Shown here: positions 36,600 to 45,340 of the stretch, in pieces
Layout of the letters: each line of letters begins with the position of its first letter
Numbering within the stretch: the stretch's first letter is position 1
Source: an uncultured Parabacteroides sp.
GTDB taxonomy: Bacteria > Bacteroidota > Bacteroidia > Bacteroidales > Tannerellaceae
Direction: 5' to 3'
Assembly: GCA_944325345.1 (NCBI GenBank)
Contig: CALUZV010000014.1
Location: forward strand, 29,281-93,280
Length of the DNA: 64,000 bases
Notes under the pieces: model-generated
What the model was told of the DNA's origin: nothing
Databases searched by the model: none
The model's input: the letters and a program-made list of their open reading frames with translations, nothing else
Translations under genes and position numbers: made by a program

Positions 36600-38756
36600 T
36601 TATTCTATAATTTCCATCTCTTGCAATAGTCCTTCGGCCTCGCCGTATTTCTCGATGAGGAAGAGGACATAGCGGATGTCCACGATAATGCTCCGCTGGT
36701 AGTCCGGCAGGTATTCGATGTCTCCGCCGACGCCTTCCCAGTTCCTATCGAAGTTGATGCCGATTAATTCCCCATTCGCATTCATCACCGGGCTACCGGA
36801 ATTGCCCCCGGTCGTATGCGTCGTGGCACAAAAGGCAACGGGCATCCGTCCGTCTTTCGTCGCATACCGCCCGAAGTCCTTGGCACGGTACAAATCCTTT
36901 AGCTTCTGGGGCACGACGAACTCCCAGTTGGTCGAATCTTCCTTCTCCATCACCCCGTCGAGTGTTGTTTGGTGTGTGTAATAGACGCAATCCCTTGGGT
37001 GATAGCCTTTCACTTGCCCATACGTCAGGCGCAGGGTGAAGTTGGCATCGGGCCAATGCTTCTTGTCTTTCTCCATCTCCAAGAGGCCTTTGACGTAGGT
37101 CCGGTGCGCCCTGTTATAGGCCGCATCGTAGCTTTTCAACGAGTTAGACAGGTTCTCCCGCTCGTTTTCGACGGATTGGGCGAAGAGAATCATCGGGTCG
37201 TTGAGCAGTGCCTTGGCTGTCGGCCGCTTCAAGAACTTGTTGTAGTTCTCGCGGCTGGCAAAGATGGACTTCGCGAATATGTCATCCAGGAACCGCTCGA
37301 TGTCTCCTTTATATTTTTTATCGATAATGGCGAAATACGCCGGTTGCGAGGTATGCGGAATAAGCCTCCGGTACTCCGTCAGCATCACCTTGGCTATCTT
37401 TTTATCCACCTCGGGCACATAGTCTTTGTCGAAGAACCGCCGGAAAGCAGCCGTCATCTGATCCAGCTCTTTCTGCCGGTCGGCCGTCTTCCCTTTCAGG
37501 GCTTCGACTAAGGGGTTGATTTCCATCGGTACGCTAACGAACTCAATGCCAATGCGGAGTGCCTCGTTCAGCATCCATTGCCGGAAGCGGAGGTCGTGCC
37601 GGTCTGCCACGATGTCGCGTATCTGGTTCAGCGCCTCGCGGTATTCGCTTTTCCCCTGCTCATCCGCCCAGGCGAGAAGGGCTTCTTGCTCAGCCCGTTT
37701 CACTTGCTCGAAATCGCGCTTGTTGATGGCCCAGTTCGAGCCGATGGCGTTCTTATAGGCATTCTCCGAGCCCGCATATTTGCTGGCATACTGGATACGC
37801 ACCTGCGGGTCTTTCAACATTTCCTCGAGCATCACCTTCTGCCGCAGTTCGCGGATGTTGATGCGTACCGTGTTGTCAATATCGCGACGCTCAGCGACTT
37901 CCCACGAGGTATAGTAGTGATTGGTCCGTCCGGGGAAGCCCATCATCATGGCATAATCCCCTTCATTCACTCCCCGCACGGAGATTTTGAACCACCGTTT
38001 CGGGCGCAGGGGCACGTTCCGCTCTGAATATTCCGCCGGATTCCCATTTGCGTCGGCATAGACGCGGAAGACCGAGAAGTCGCCCGTGTGTCGCGGCCAC
38101 ATCCAGTTATCCGTATCCGAGCCAAACTTCCCGATGGACGAGGGCGGGGCTCCGACCAACCGCACGTCGCGATATATCTTCTTGGTGAACATATAATACT
38201 GATTCCCACCGTAGAATGGCTTGATTTCGACCTCCGTCCCCGGATTGTCTGCCAAGAATTTCTCACCGACGCGTGCTTTCGCCAATCCGTTCAAGTACTT
38301 GGGCGAAAGGTAGTTCATCCCCTCCGGGTCGTTATCCTTCTTCAGCGCCTCTTTGACATAGTCGGTAACGTCTCCAATCCGGTCGATGAAGGTAACCGAC
38401 AGCCCCGGATTAGGCAATTCTTCACTTCGGGAGGTCGCCCAAAAGCCTTCGGTCAGGTAATCATGCTCTAAGGTGCTGTGCGACTGGATGGCACCGTACC
38501 CGCAATGATGGTTCGTGAGCACCAGACCGTCGGGCGAGACTACCTCACCCGTGCATCCGCCCCCGAAAATCACCACAGCGTCTTTCAAAGATGCATTTTC
38601 GGGGCTATAAATCTCGTAATCCTGGAGTTTCAGGCCGAGGGCCATCATCTCCGGCAAATTTTGTTGTTGCAACAGCGGTAATACCCACATTCCCTCGTCT
38701 GCCGAAGCTGATAAAGAGAATATTACGGTTGCCACCGCCATAAAAAATCGTTTCAT
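36600..38756 (-). CDS. S46 family dipeptidyl-peptidase (DPP11-like)
   Basis: 718 residues with a signal peptide (VATVIFSLSASA). The S46 chymotrypsin-like triad: His in TNHHCGY (83/84), Asp in DTDNWMWPRHTGD, Ser653 in TGGNSGSP. Arg671 in INFDRNWEG aligns, with the same 2-residue offset as the Ser, to the Arg673 that gives DPP11 its preference for Asp/Glu at P1; DPP7 has Gly there. I therefore infer an acidic-residue dipeptidyl peptidase in the periplasm. The gene's upstream side carries the 42-bp array. Confidence 0.92.
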   Translation of the reverse strand: MKRFFMAVATVIFSLSASADEGMWVLPLLQQQNLPEMMALGLKLQDYEIYSPENASLKDAVVIFGGGCTGEVVSPDGLVLTNHHCGYGAIQSHSTLEHDYLTEGFWATSRSEELPNPGLSVTFIDRIGDVTDYVKEALKKDNDPEGMNYLSPKYLNGLAKARVGEKFLADNPGTEVEIKPFYGGNQYYMFTKKIYRDVRLVGAPPSSIGKFGSDTDNWMWPRHTGDFSVFRVYADANGNPAEYSERNVPLRPKRWFKISVRGVNEGDYAMMMGFPGRTNHYYTSWEVAERRDIDNTVRINIRELRQKVMLEEMLKDPQVRIQYASKYAGSENAYKNAIGSNWAINKRDFEQVKRAEQEALLAWADEQGKSEYREALNQIRDIVADRHDLRFRQWMLNEALRIGIEFVSVPMEINPLVEALKGKTADRQKELDQMTAAFRRFFDKDYVPEVDKKIAKVMLTEYRRLIPHTSQPAYFAIIDKKYKGDIERFLDDIFAKSIFASRENYNKFLKRPTAKALLNDPMILFAQSVENERENLSNSLKSYDAAYNRAHRTYVKGLLEMEKDKKHWPDANFTLRLTYGQVKGYHPRDCVYYTHQTTLDGVMEKEDSTNWEFVVPQKLKDLYRAKDFGRYATKDGRMPVAFCATTHTTGGNSGSPVMNANGELIGINFDRNWEGVGGDIEYLPDYQRSIIVDIRYVLFLIEKYGEAEGLLQEMEIIE

Positions 38757-38796
38757 CTTTCTTTTTCTTATTAAATTGTAATACTTTTTTATTTAT

Positions 38797-38945
38797 ACAC
38801 CGGTGTAGATGCCTGTTGAGGGGTCTCAATGACTGTTTACACCGGTGTAAGTACCCGTTGAGGCACCTCAACAAGCATTTACACCGGTGCGAGTGCTCGT
38901 TGAGGCCCCTCGACGGCCATTTACACCGGTGTAGAAGCTTGTTGA
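38797..38945. repeat. 42-bp array with two dyads per unit (4 units)
   Basis: ACACCGGTGT starts at 38797, 38839, 38881 and 38923, exactly 42 bp apart. A second dyad TTGAGG-NN-CCTCAA sits about 20 bp later in each full unit, so the array alternates two palindromes at half-period. The last unit overlaps the 3' end of the CYTH gene. Confidence 0.94.
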
Positions 38946-39421
38946 TTTTCCTTCTCAGGCCAAATAGAAAATGGTTGCTTGGTCAGCATCGAGTTATAGT
39001 ACCGCCGATCGCCCGTAACCTCTCGCCCGAGCCATTCCGGACGCTCAAAAGGCTCGTCAGGCGAGCGGAGTTCCACCTCGGCAACCACCAGCCCTTCGTT
39101 ATCCCCATGAAAAACATCGACTTCCCACGTATGATGACCTACAGGAACCAGGTAACGCACCTTGTCGATGACCCCAGGCTCGCAGAGCTTCAGCAGTTCC
39201 TCGGCGTCGGCAAGAGGAATCTCGCGTTCAAATTCGTAACGGCTGACCCCCGCCTCATCAGACGGCCCCTTGATGGTCAGATACCCTTTTTCGCCCCGAA
39301 TCCGGACCCGGACCGTCCGGCCGCGAGCCGAGCAGATGTAACCCTGCACGATGCGCGAAGAGGAAACGGCGAAGGGGAGGAAAGAACCGGAGACGAGAAA
39401 TTTTCTTTCTATCTCAAACAC
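38921..39421 (-). CDS. CYTH domain protein (triphosphate tunnel metalloenzyme family)
   Basis: 166 residues. The family motif ExExK is at the very start (FEIERKF), followed by RVRIRGEKGYLTIKGP and EVDVFHGDNEGLVVAEVEL. Small bacterial CYTH proteins are usually inorganic triphosphatases. The start is GTG at 39421 since no ATG precedes the motif in frame. The last eight codons (NQQASTPV) and the stop lie inside the 42-bp array, an apparent replacement of the original C-terminus by repeat DNA. Confidence 0.88.
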   Translation of the reverse strand: MFEIERKFLVSGSFLPFAVSSSRIVQGYICSARGRTVRVRIRGEKGYLTIKGPSDEAGVSRYEFEREIPLADAEELLKLCEPGVIDKVRYLVPVGHHTWEVDVFHGDNEGLVVAEVELRSPDEPFERPEWLGREVTGDRRYYNSMLTKQPFSIWPEKENQQASTPV

Positions 39422-39441
39422 TTTGTTAATGAGGAATTAAG

Positions 39442-39489
39442 AATGAAGGATGAAGAATTTGGGGGGAGAAGATTCTTCATCCTTCAATT
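39442..39489. repeat. inverted repeat of GAATGAAGGATGAAG type
   Basis: Arms 39442-39458 and about 39472-39489 pair over at least 14 bp (GAAGGATGAAGAAT). It lies between the DUF2027-Smr stop and the CYTH start on the minus strand and could separate their transcripts. Confidence 0.8.
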
Positions 39490-39498
39490 TTCGTTTGT

Positions 39499-40560
39499 TT
39501 ATTTAATGGTAACCATCGTTGCGCCAAAGCCGTATTCGCGGAACGAGGCGTCCTGATAGTAATGCTGTTTGTACTTCGTATTCAACTCTTTCTCGATGGC
39601 CTTGCGGAGTACGCCGTCGCCCTTGCCGTGGATGAAGACGATCTTCTGGCCCTTGTCGTGGGCGTATTGCGCCATGACCTCGTGGAATTTCGAGAGCTGG
39701 TAGTTCAACATATCGGCGTTAGAGAGGCCGTTAGTATTGTCGAGCAGCTCATTGATGTGCAAATCCACTTCGAGGATGGCCGATGAGCCTCCGCCCTTCT
39801 TCTTGACGATAGGCTGGGGCGTCGTGCGGCGGTCTTCGCGTGCCTTTTGCTGCATGGCCTCTTGGAGGTCGGTCGCGGAGATCAGCATTTCGCGCTCGGG
39901 GAGGTCGTTGCGGACGATGGGGTAGAGCAACGCGCCCTCGTCAAAGTAATCGTTGTCCATGAAGCAGTGGAGCTTAAAGAATTTGACGGTGTCGAGGCGG
40001 AGTTCGACCGATACAGCATTCTTCAGGGTATAAGGCTTGTCCTTCTTGAAGGCGATAAGCTGCACACAGACACGCTCGAGGGCGTTCAAGTCCGCCTTTT
40101 GAAACTCTTCGAGGAAGATTTTCGTGTTCGGCTCGATTTCGCCGTGGTAGCGGCTAGTCCAGCTGTTGTTCTCGCGGCTCATATAGTTGAAGAACAGGAA
40201 GTAGTTGCTGTCGTTCACGAAGTAAGCCTCGTAGCCACATGTTTGGATGGCCTTCGGATCGGTGGGAAGGAAGGCGAGGAAGATGTTGAGGCGTTCGCCC
40301 TCTGCAGTCTCCTCCGGTTTCGGTTCGGGGCGGGGAGTAGGCTTAGGGGATTCCTCTTGGATAGCGGCGGGGTCGATTTTCGGGCGGTTGCTGCTATGGA
40401 CTTGCATATCGCTGTCGCCGACGACGACGCACTCGCGGATGAAGGCGGGAATGTCGAAGCCGTCTTCGTCTTCCACCAACACTTGGTCTTTGCCTTGGAA
40501 GGCTTTAATGATGCCGCCCCCTACGGAGTTGAGGAAGCGGACTTTATCACCTATTTTCAT
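39499..40560 (-). CDS. DUF2027 and Smr domain protein
   Basis: 353 residues. N-terminal MKIGDKVRFLNSVGGGIIKAF resembles a small beta-barrel, then a Pro/Glu-rich linker (about 70-90), a DUF2027 middle domain, and a C-terminal Smr domain (EVDLHINEL, IVFIHGKGDGVLR). Smr domains are DNA or RNA endonucleases found in MutS2; this combination is typical of Bacteroidetes and its role is unknown. The start overlaps the fucosidase stop (ATGA), so they are coupled. Confidence 0.9.
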   Translation of the reverse strand: MKIGDKVRFLNSVGGGIIKAFQGKDQVLVEDEDGFDIPAFIRECVVVGDSDMQVHSSNRPKIDPAAIQEESPKPTPRPEPKPEETAEGERLNIFLAFLPTDPKAIQTCGYEAYFVNDSNYFLFFNYMSRENNSWTSRYHGEIEPNTKIFLEEFQKADLNALERVCVQLIAFKKDKPYTLKNAVSVELRLDTVKFFKLHCFMDNDYFDEGALLYPIVRNDLPEREMLISATDLQEAMQQKAREDRRTTPQPIVKKKGGGSSAILEVDLHINELLDNTNGLSNADMLNYQLSKFHEVMAQYAHDKGQKIVFIHGKGDGVLRKAIEKELNTKYKQHYYQDASFREYGFGATMVTIK

Positions 40561-42632
40561 TTGTATATGATTTTAATATCGCTTAGTTCAATATCTGCAT
40601 ATATGGAGCGCGGTTGAGCCGGTGCAACCGAGAGCGTGTGCCGTCCTGCGGGGAGCGCCACCAGCGCGTCTTGCTTCAACACCACCTGCTTCTCGGCGAG
40701 AGCGAAACGCCAAGGCATCTCCTTCTCGAAGCGGTTATAAAAGCGGATGACGACCGTGTTCTTCCCCTTCCTCAGGGGGAGGAGGAGCTGCTCGTCGCGC
40801 AGCGTGCAACGGTAGGGGTTGAGGTGCTTGGAGAAGGTCTGCCCGTTGAGGACAACCTCTACACCATTGCCGCTCCGAAGTTCGAAGAGGACGTCCTGGT
40901 CCTTATCGGATTCGATTTCTTGCGTCAGGAAGTAGTTCTTCAGGATGGTGGTCGGGATGGTGCCCTCGCTCTTCTCGGTTGGGGTGCCTTCTTTCTCCGC
41001 CCAGTCCGCGATGTTCCCGTCGAAGAGGCCGAAAGAAGGTCCCTGCCACTTGGCGACTCCCATGCGGACGCTGCCCGGCTTCACCTTCAGGTCATAGGGT
41101 TTGCCAGCGTTGAGGGTGATTGTGCCCGCGCTCTCCCCGTCGATGGAGAAGGAGAGCTCGCGGTTGGTCTGCTGCTGCGTATAGATGATTTCGGCAGAGC
41201 GGAGGGCACGCTTCAGCTCCGTCTCCCAGTTGAAGGCCACCGTGCTCCGGTAGTTGGTATAATAATCGTAGCAAGAATAGCTGTAGGAAGGTGTCGCGTT
41301 CTCCTGGCTCAAGACGAGGGCACCAGACTTCCGGAGCGCCGCCATCGGCATCGGCTCTACCTCGCTGGCGAAGGTCAGTTCGGCGACCGCGTAGGTATCT
41401 CCCTCCTTAGCAGGTGTGTCTATCCAATATGTCTCTTTCTCTTGGGTGAAGTTCAAAGCATTTCCCCTGACAAGCGAGCGGGCCGAAAGCAGTTTATTGT
41501 CCGCCGGCATGGGTATCTGCACCTGCCCTGCCTTATAGTCATCCGAGACGATGAGGTACATCTTCGTCCCCTTGCGGGTGATATACCCCCACTCGAATGA
41601 CTGGCGGTATGGCGAGGCTTCCGTCTCGTAGATGGCCTCGCCGTATTTCCCCATCCACTTCCCGATTCGTTGCAACACTTCCCGCTCGAAGGGAACGACC
41701 GACCCGTCGCCCTTCGGCCCGATGTTCAACAAGAAGTTGCCTCCGTGAGATACGACGCCGAGCAAGCTCCTCAGCTTCTCTTCGGCTTTGTCCACCGCCG
41801 AACCTCGCTCTTGCCAAGAGCGGTAGCTCCACGTCTCGTCGAACATGGATGCCGCCGTCTGCCACGCTACCTGCAGGGCGCTCTCGGGGTACTTGTTGTC
41901 TGCCATCACGCTGAAATCGTAGGCATCGTTTCCTAACCGCCCGCTGACCATGCAATCGGGCTGTAGCTCGTGGACGAGGTTATACATTTCACGACTCTGC
42001 TCCGGCGTGTGCGAACCCATGTCGAACCAAAGCTCGGAGATGGGACCGTAGTTCGTCAGCAGCTCCCGTATCTGCGCCTTGCTCAGCTCGAAGTGCTCGG
42101 GTGTAACGAAATCGCAGTTGTGGCTCGAGATGGGATAAGCCTGCGGGAAATGCCAGTCGATGTTCGAATAGTAGAGTCCCAGACGTAAGCCCCCTCGCCG
42201 GCACGCATCGGCCAGCTCTTTGACGAAGTCGCGGGGCGCGGGCGTCGCCTCCCACGAGTTGTAGTCCGTCGTCGCCGTGCGGAACATACAGAAGCCGTCG
42301 TGGTGCTTCGTGGTGATGACTATCGAGCGCATCCCCGCTTCCTTGGCGAGGGCGACGATTTCGTCGGCATTGAAGCGTGTCGGGTTGAAACGCAGGGCGG
42401 TCTCGCCGTACCAATCGCTAAAGATACCGGCAAAGGACTGTATTTGTTCGCTGTATCCAGCTGTTACGGGTTTACCTTCCCACACGCCGCCCAGCTCCGA
42501 GTAGAGCCCGAAGTGTATGAACATCGAGTACTTGCCGCCGTACCACCTCTGGTAGGCGTCTGGGGAAATCTGTGCTTGCCCGCTGCCCCAGAGCGCGAGC
42601 GCCGCTGCTACTGATAAGAGGAACTTTCTCAT
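40557..42632 (-). CDS. alpha-L-fucosidase (GH29), secreted
   Basis: 691 residues with signal peptide (LSVAAALALWGSGQA). GH29 features: YSMFIHFGLYS, TTKHHDGFCMF and the nucleophile Asp204 in ELWFDMGSH. C-terminal beta domains follow, the last resembling a carbohydrate-binding or PA14-like module. It releases fucose from glycans, probably host mucin type. It is not in a polysaccharide utilisation locus here but is coupled to the DUF2027-Smr gene. A -7 box lies at 42664-42671, with the 23-bp array beyond. Confidence 0.93.
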   Translation of the reverse strand: MRKFLLSVAAALALWGSGQAQISPDAYQRWYGGKYSMFIHFGLYSELGGVWEGKPVTAGYSEQIQSFAGIFSDWYGETALRFNPTRFNADEIVALAKEAGMRSIVITTKHHDGFCMFRTATTDYNSWEATPAPRDFVKELADACRRGGLRLGLYYSNIDWHFPQAYPISSHNCDFVTPEHFELSKAQIRELLTNYGPISELWFDMGSHTPEQSREMYNLVHELQPDCMVSGRLGNDAYDFSVMADNKYPESALQVAWQTAASMFDETWSYRSWQERGSAVDKAEEKLRSLLGVVSHGGNFLLNIGPKGDGSVVPFEREVLQRIGKWMGKYGEAIYETEASPYRQSFEWGYITRKGTKMYLIVSDDYKAGQVQIPMPADNKLLSARSLVRGNALNFTQEKETYWIDTPAKEGDTYAVAELTFASEVEPMPMAALRKSGALVLSQENATPSYSYSCYDYYTNYRSTVAFNWETELKRALRSAEIIYTQQQTNRELSFSIDGESAGTITLNAGKPYDLKVKPGSVRMGVAKWQGPSFGLFDGNIADWAEKEGTPTEKSEGTIPTTILKNYFLTQEIESDKDQDVLFELRSGNGVEVVLNGQTFSKHLNPYRCTLRDEQLLLPLRKGKNTVVIRFYNRFEKEMPWRFALAEKQVVLKQDALVALPAGRHTLSVAPAQPRSIYADIELSDIKIIYK

Positions 42633-42663
42633 TTCTTTATGTGCTTTTCGGATTAATTTGGCA

Positions 42664-42671
42664 CAAATGTA
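42664..42671 (-). promoter_or_regulatory. -7 box TACATTTG for the fucosidase
   Basis: Minus-strand TACATTTG, 32 bp before the start and 48 bp from the first unit of the array. Confidence 0.55.
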
Positions 42672-42718
42672 CGGAAAAAAAGCCGTCTGCGCCTAACGTG
42701 GGCTGCATTTTACCGATA

Positions 42719-43040
42719 AGTAGTGTCGAGCGCTACCGGGCAGTAGCGTTGTTCGCTACCGATAAGTAGCGATGCGCACTACCGATAAGTAGCGACGCGC
42801 GCTACTGCAGAGTTCAAAATGTTTGAAGTTATCAGTTCAAAGTCTTTGAAGTGGTAAGTTCAGATGGTCTGAAGTGGTAAGGTCAGAATGTCTGACAAAG
42901 GAAGGACGGAGATTCGGAGGTTGCCATCTCCAAGGTTTGGAGCTTACCACCTCCAAGTGTTGGAGCTTATAACCTCCAAGTGTTGGAGCTTATAACCTCC
43001 AAAGGTTGGAGGTGCTCGCCTCAAAGAGTTGGAGCAAATC
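42719..43040. repeat. 23-bp array with three different palindromes in one register (14 units)
   Basis: Fourteen units start at 42719 and every 23 bp to 43018 with no indel. Units 1-4: GTAGCG-N5-CGCTAC type. Units 5-8: TTCAAA-ATG-TTTGAA, TTCAAA-GTC-TTTGAA, TTCAGA-TGG-TCTGAA, GTCAGA-ATG-TCTGAC, with compensated changes. Unit 9 is degenerate. Units 10-14: CTCCAA-NNN-TTGGAG. The dyad centre stays near unit position 10 throughout. The array spans the fucosidase upstream gap and enters the sigma-factor 3' end. Confidence 0.95.
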
Positions 43041-43631
43041 AGTAGGGAAAACAAGAAGCGCGAGGAAGAGCTGCTCTCTCCCCAGGCGGAGGGAGAGGTG
43101 GCGGAGCGCTTTTGCGATATGTTTCTCCACGGCGGTGGTAGAGATTCCGAGGCGCGCGGCGATTTCGCGGTTCTTCAGACCCTCGTCGCGGCTAAGCAAG
43201 AAGACCAGGCGGCATCGCGGGGGAAGCTCGCCGAGGGCCGCGTGGAGGCGTCGGCGGAGTTCGTCGTAGAGGAGCTCGGACTCGGGCGTGCGGCGGAAGT
43301 CGAGGTTGTAGAGTCGCTCGTCGCCGTCGGAGGTGAGGAGGTCGTCGAGGGCCTGCTTCTCGACTACGCCTTCGTGTTCCAAGTAGTTGAGGCAAGCGTT
43401 GCGCACCATCGTGAAGAGGAGGGAGCGGAGGGAGAGGGCGCGTATCTCCGTCCGCCGTTCCCAGAAGCGGATGAAGCATTCCTGCACCAAGTCGTCGGCA
43501 GCATCGGGCGACAGCGTAAAGCGGCGCGCGAAGAGGCGGAGGCGGGGCGCGTAGGTCTTGAAGAGGAAACCGAAGGCCGACTGGTCTCCCCTTTGGATGC
43601 GGTCGAGGAGCTGGGCTTCGTCTGGGTACAT
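42990..43631 (-). CDS. ECF sigma factor, Bacteroidetes sigma-70 family
   Basis: 213 residues. Region 2 (AFGFLFKTYAPRLRLFARRF, ADDLVQECFIRFWER) and region 4 (LPPRCRLVFLLSRDEGLKNREI, IAARLGISTTAVEKHI) are intact. No anti-sigma (FecR) or SusC gene is adjacent. It starts 1 bp after mlaF stop, as third gene of mlaE-mlaF-sigma. The last 15 or so residues (LLQLFEASTSNLWRL) and stop are encoded by the 23-bp array. Confidence 0.9.
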   Translation of the reverse strand: MYPDEAQLLDRIQRGDQSAFGFLFKTYAPRLRLFARRFTLSPDAADDLVQECFIRFWERRTEIRALSLRSLLFTMVRNACLNYLEHEGVVEKQALDDLLTSDGDERLYNLDFRRTPESELLYDELRRRLHAALGELPPRCRLVFLLSRDEGLKNREIAARLGISTTAVEKHIAKALRHLSLRLGREQLFLALLVFPTDLLQLFEASTSNLWRL

Positions 43632-43632
43632 C

Positions 43633-44403
43633 TTAGTGCTTGATTTCCATTTCCTCGACCTCTTTGAACTTGCGCGCCAGGTCGGATGCGAAGATGAAGT
43701 CGTTCAAGGCCTGGTTGTTCGAGGTGATGACTTCGCTCTTGGTGCCCTGCCACTCTTTGACGCCCTCTTTAATGAAGATGATGTTGTCGCCGATGTTCAT
43801 CACGGAGTTCATGTCGTGGGTGTTGATGACGGTCGTCATGTTGTACTCCACGGTGATGTCGTGGATAAGGTCGTCGATGAGAAGCGAGGTCTTCGGGTCG
43901 AGCCCGGAGTTCGGTTCGTCGCAGAAGAGGTACTGGGGGTTGAGCGCGATGGCCCGGGCGATGGCGGCACGCTTCATCATACCACCGCTAATCTCAGACG
44001 GGAAGAGGTCGCCGGCATCGGCGAGGTTCACACGGTCGAGGCAGAACTCGGCACGCTTGCGTCGCTCGGCAGAGGAGGCGTTGGAGAACATGTCGAGGGG
44101 GAACATGACGTTCTCCAGCACAGTCATACTGTCAAAGAGGGCGGAGCCTTGGAACAACATGCCCATCTCGCGGCGGAGCTGCTTCAGCTCGTGCTTGTTC
44201 ATTGCCAGGAAGTTGCGACCGTCGTAGAGTATCTCTCCGGAGTCGGGCCGCATAAGACCGATGATGTTCTTAATCATGACGGTCTTGCCGGAGCCGCTTC
44301 GGCCGATGATGAGGTTAGTCTTCCCGTTTTCGAAGACGGTACTAATGTTCTTCAGGACAGTTCTGCCCTCAAAGGACTTGGTGATATTCTTAACTTCAAT
44401 CAT
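43633..44403 (-). CDS. mlaF: MlaF-like ABC transporter ATP-binding protein
   Basis: 256 residues. Walker A GRSGSGKT, signature SGGMMKRAAIARA, Walker B LFCDEPNSGLDP, H-loop INTHDMNS. The SGGM signature is typical of MlaF, which drives phospholipid movement between outer and inner membrane with MlaE. It begins 1 bp after the mlaE stop. No MCE-domain (MlaD) gene is adjacent. Confidence 0.92.
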   Translation of the reverse strand: MIEVKNITKSFEGRTVLKNISTVFENGKTNLIIGRSGSGKTVMIKNIIGLMRPDSGEILYDGRNFLAMNKHELKQLRREMGMLFQGSALFDSMTVLENVMFPLDMFSNASSAERRKRAEFCLDRVNLADAGDLFPSEISGGMMKRAAIARAIALNPQYLFCDEPNSGLDPKTSLLIDDLIHDITVEYNMTTVINTHDMNSVMNIGDNIIFIKEGVKEWQGTKSEVITSNNQALNDFIFASDLARKFKEVEEMEIKH

Positions 44404-44404
44404 G

Positions 44405-45151
44405 TTATGTCAGCATTAAGTGGGTTAATATGACGTCGGCGAGTAGGATCATGACACTGCTCATGACGACGGCGTTGGTGCTTGCCTTACCGACTTCCAG
44501 AGCCCCTCCCTTCACATTGTATCCGAAGTAAGAAGCGATAGACGAAATAATGAAGGCATAGACAACCGACTTGATAATCGAATACCAGACGTAGAACTGG
44601 GTGAAATAGAACTGAAGCCCAAACTCGAACGAGGCCGGCGTCATCCCCGTGCTCGTCGAATAGCTGGCAGCAATACCCCCTAGAATACCGACGAACATAC
44701 TGAAGATGACCAGCACCGGGATGAAGACCATCATGCCGATAATCTTGGGGAGGATAAGGAAGTTCGCCGAGTTCACGCCCATAATCTCCATCGCGTCGAT
44801 CTGCTCGGTAACACGCATCGTACCTATCTCGGAGGCAATGTTACTGCCTACCTTGCCGGCCAGGATGAGGCACATGATAGAGGAGGAGAACTCCAGGAGG
44901 ATGATCTCGCGCGTCGTGTAGCCGATGGTGAACTTCGGGATAAGCGGAGAGCTGATGTTCAGTGATATCTGGATAGCGATAACGGTACCGATGAAGGCCG
45001 AGATGATGATAACGATCCAGAGCGAATCAACACCCAGCTTGTAAATCTCCTTGATGAGTTGTTTGAAGAACATGCTCCAACGGTCGGGGAAAGTGATGCT
45101 TTTCTTCATCAAAAGCACATATTCGCCCATGTTTTCTAATGCTTTGTTCAT
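44405..45151 (-). CDS. mlaE: MlaE family ABC permease
   Basis: 248 residues with about five hydrophobic segments. IVIIISAFIGTVIAIQ, MCLILAGKVGSNIASEIGTMRVTEQIDAMEIMG and the central GMM region are typical of MlaE/YrbE lipid-transport permeases. First gene of the three-gene unit with mlaF and the sigma factor. Confidence 0.94.
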   Translation of the reverse strand: MNKALENMGEYVLLMKKSITFPDRWSMFFKQLIKEIYKLGVDSLWIVIIISAFIGTVIAIQISLNISSPLIPKFTIGYTTREIILLEFSSSIMCLILAGKVGSNIASEIGTMRVTEQIDAMEIMGVNSANFLILPKIIGMMVFIPVLVIFSMFVGILGGIAASYSTSTGMTPASFEFGLQFYFTQFYVWYSIIKSVVYAFIISSIASYFGYNVKGGALEVGKASTNAVVMSSVMILLADVILTHLMLT

Positions 45152-45181
45152 TGTTCTAACCTTTTCTGCTTGAAATGTCGG

Positions 45182-45190
45182 GCAAAGTTA
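45182..45190 (-). promoter_or_regulatory. -7 box TAACTTTGC for mlaE
   Basis: Minus-strand match, 31 bp before the start. Confidence 0.6.
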
Positions 45191-45298
45191 AGCGAAATCT
45201 GCAAAAGTCATTCTATGGAGAGGAAAAATTCTTTGTGGCGAGGGCATGGGAATATGGAAGATATTTGGAAAAGCAATAGGAGAACGGGAAAATATTAC

Positions 45299-45306
45299 TA
45301 CTTTTG
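45299..45306 (+). promoter_or_regulatory. -7 box TACTTTTG for the Rpn gene
   Basis: TACTTTTG followed by C, 35 bp before the ATG; it would also transcribe lptB. Confidence 0.55.
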
Positions 45307-45340
45307 CCTGAGATTATTGTAAATATAATAAGGAAAGGCT

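Noticed and set aside
42719..43040. CRISPR array
   Set aside because: No constant repeat with unique spacers, unit only 23 bp, no cas genes nearby.
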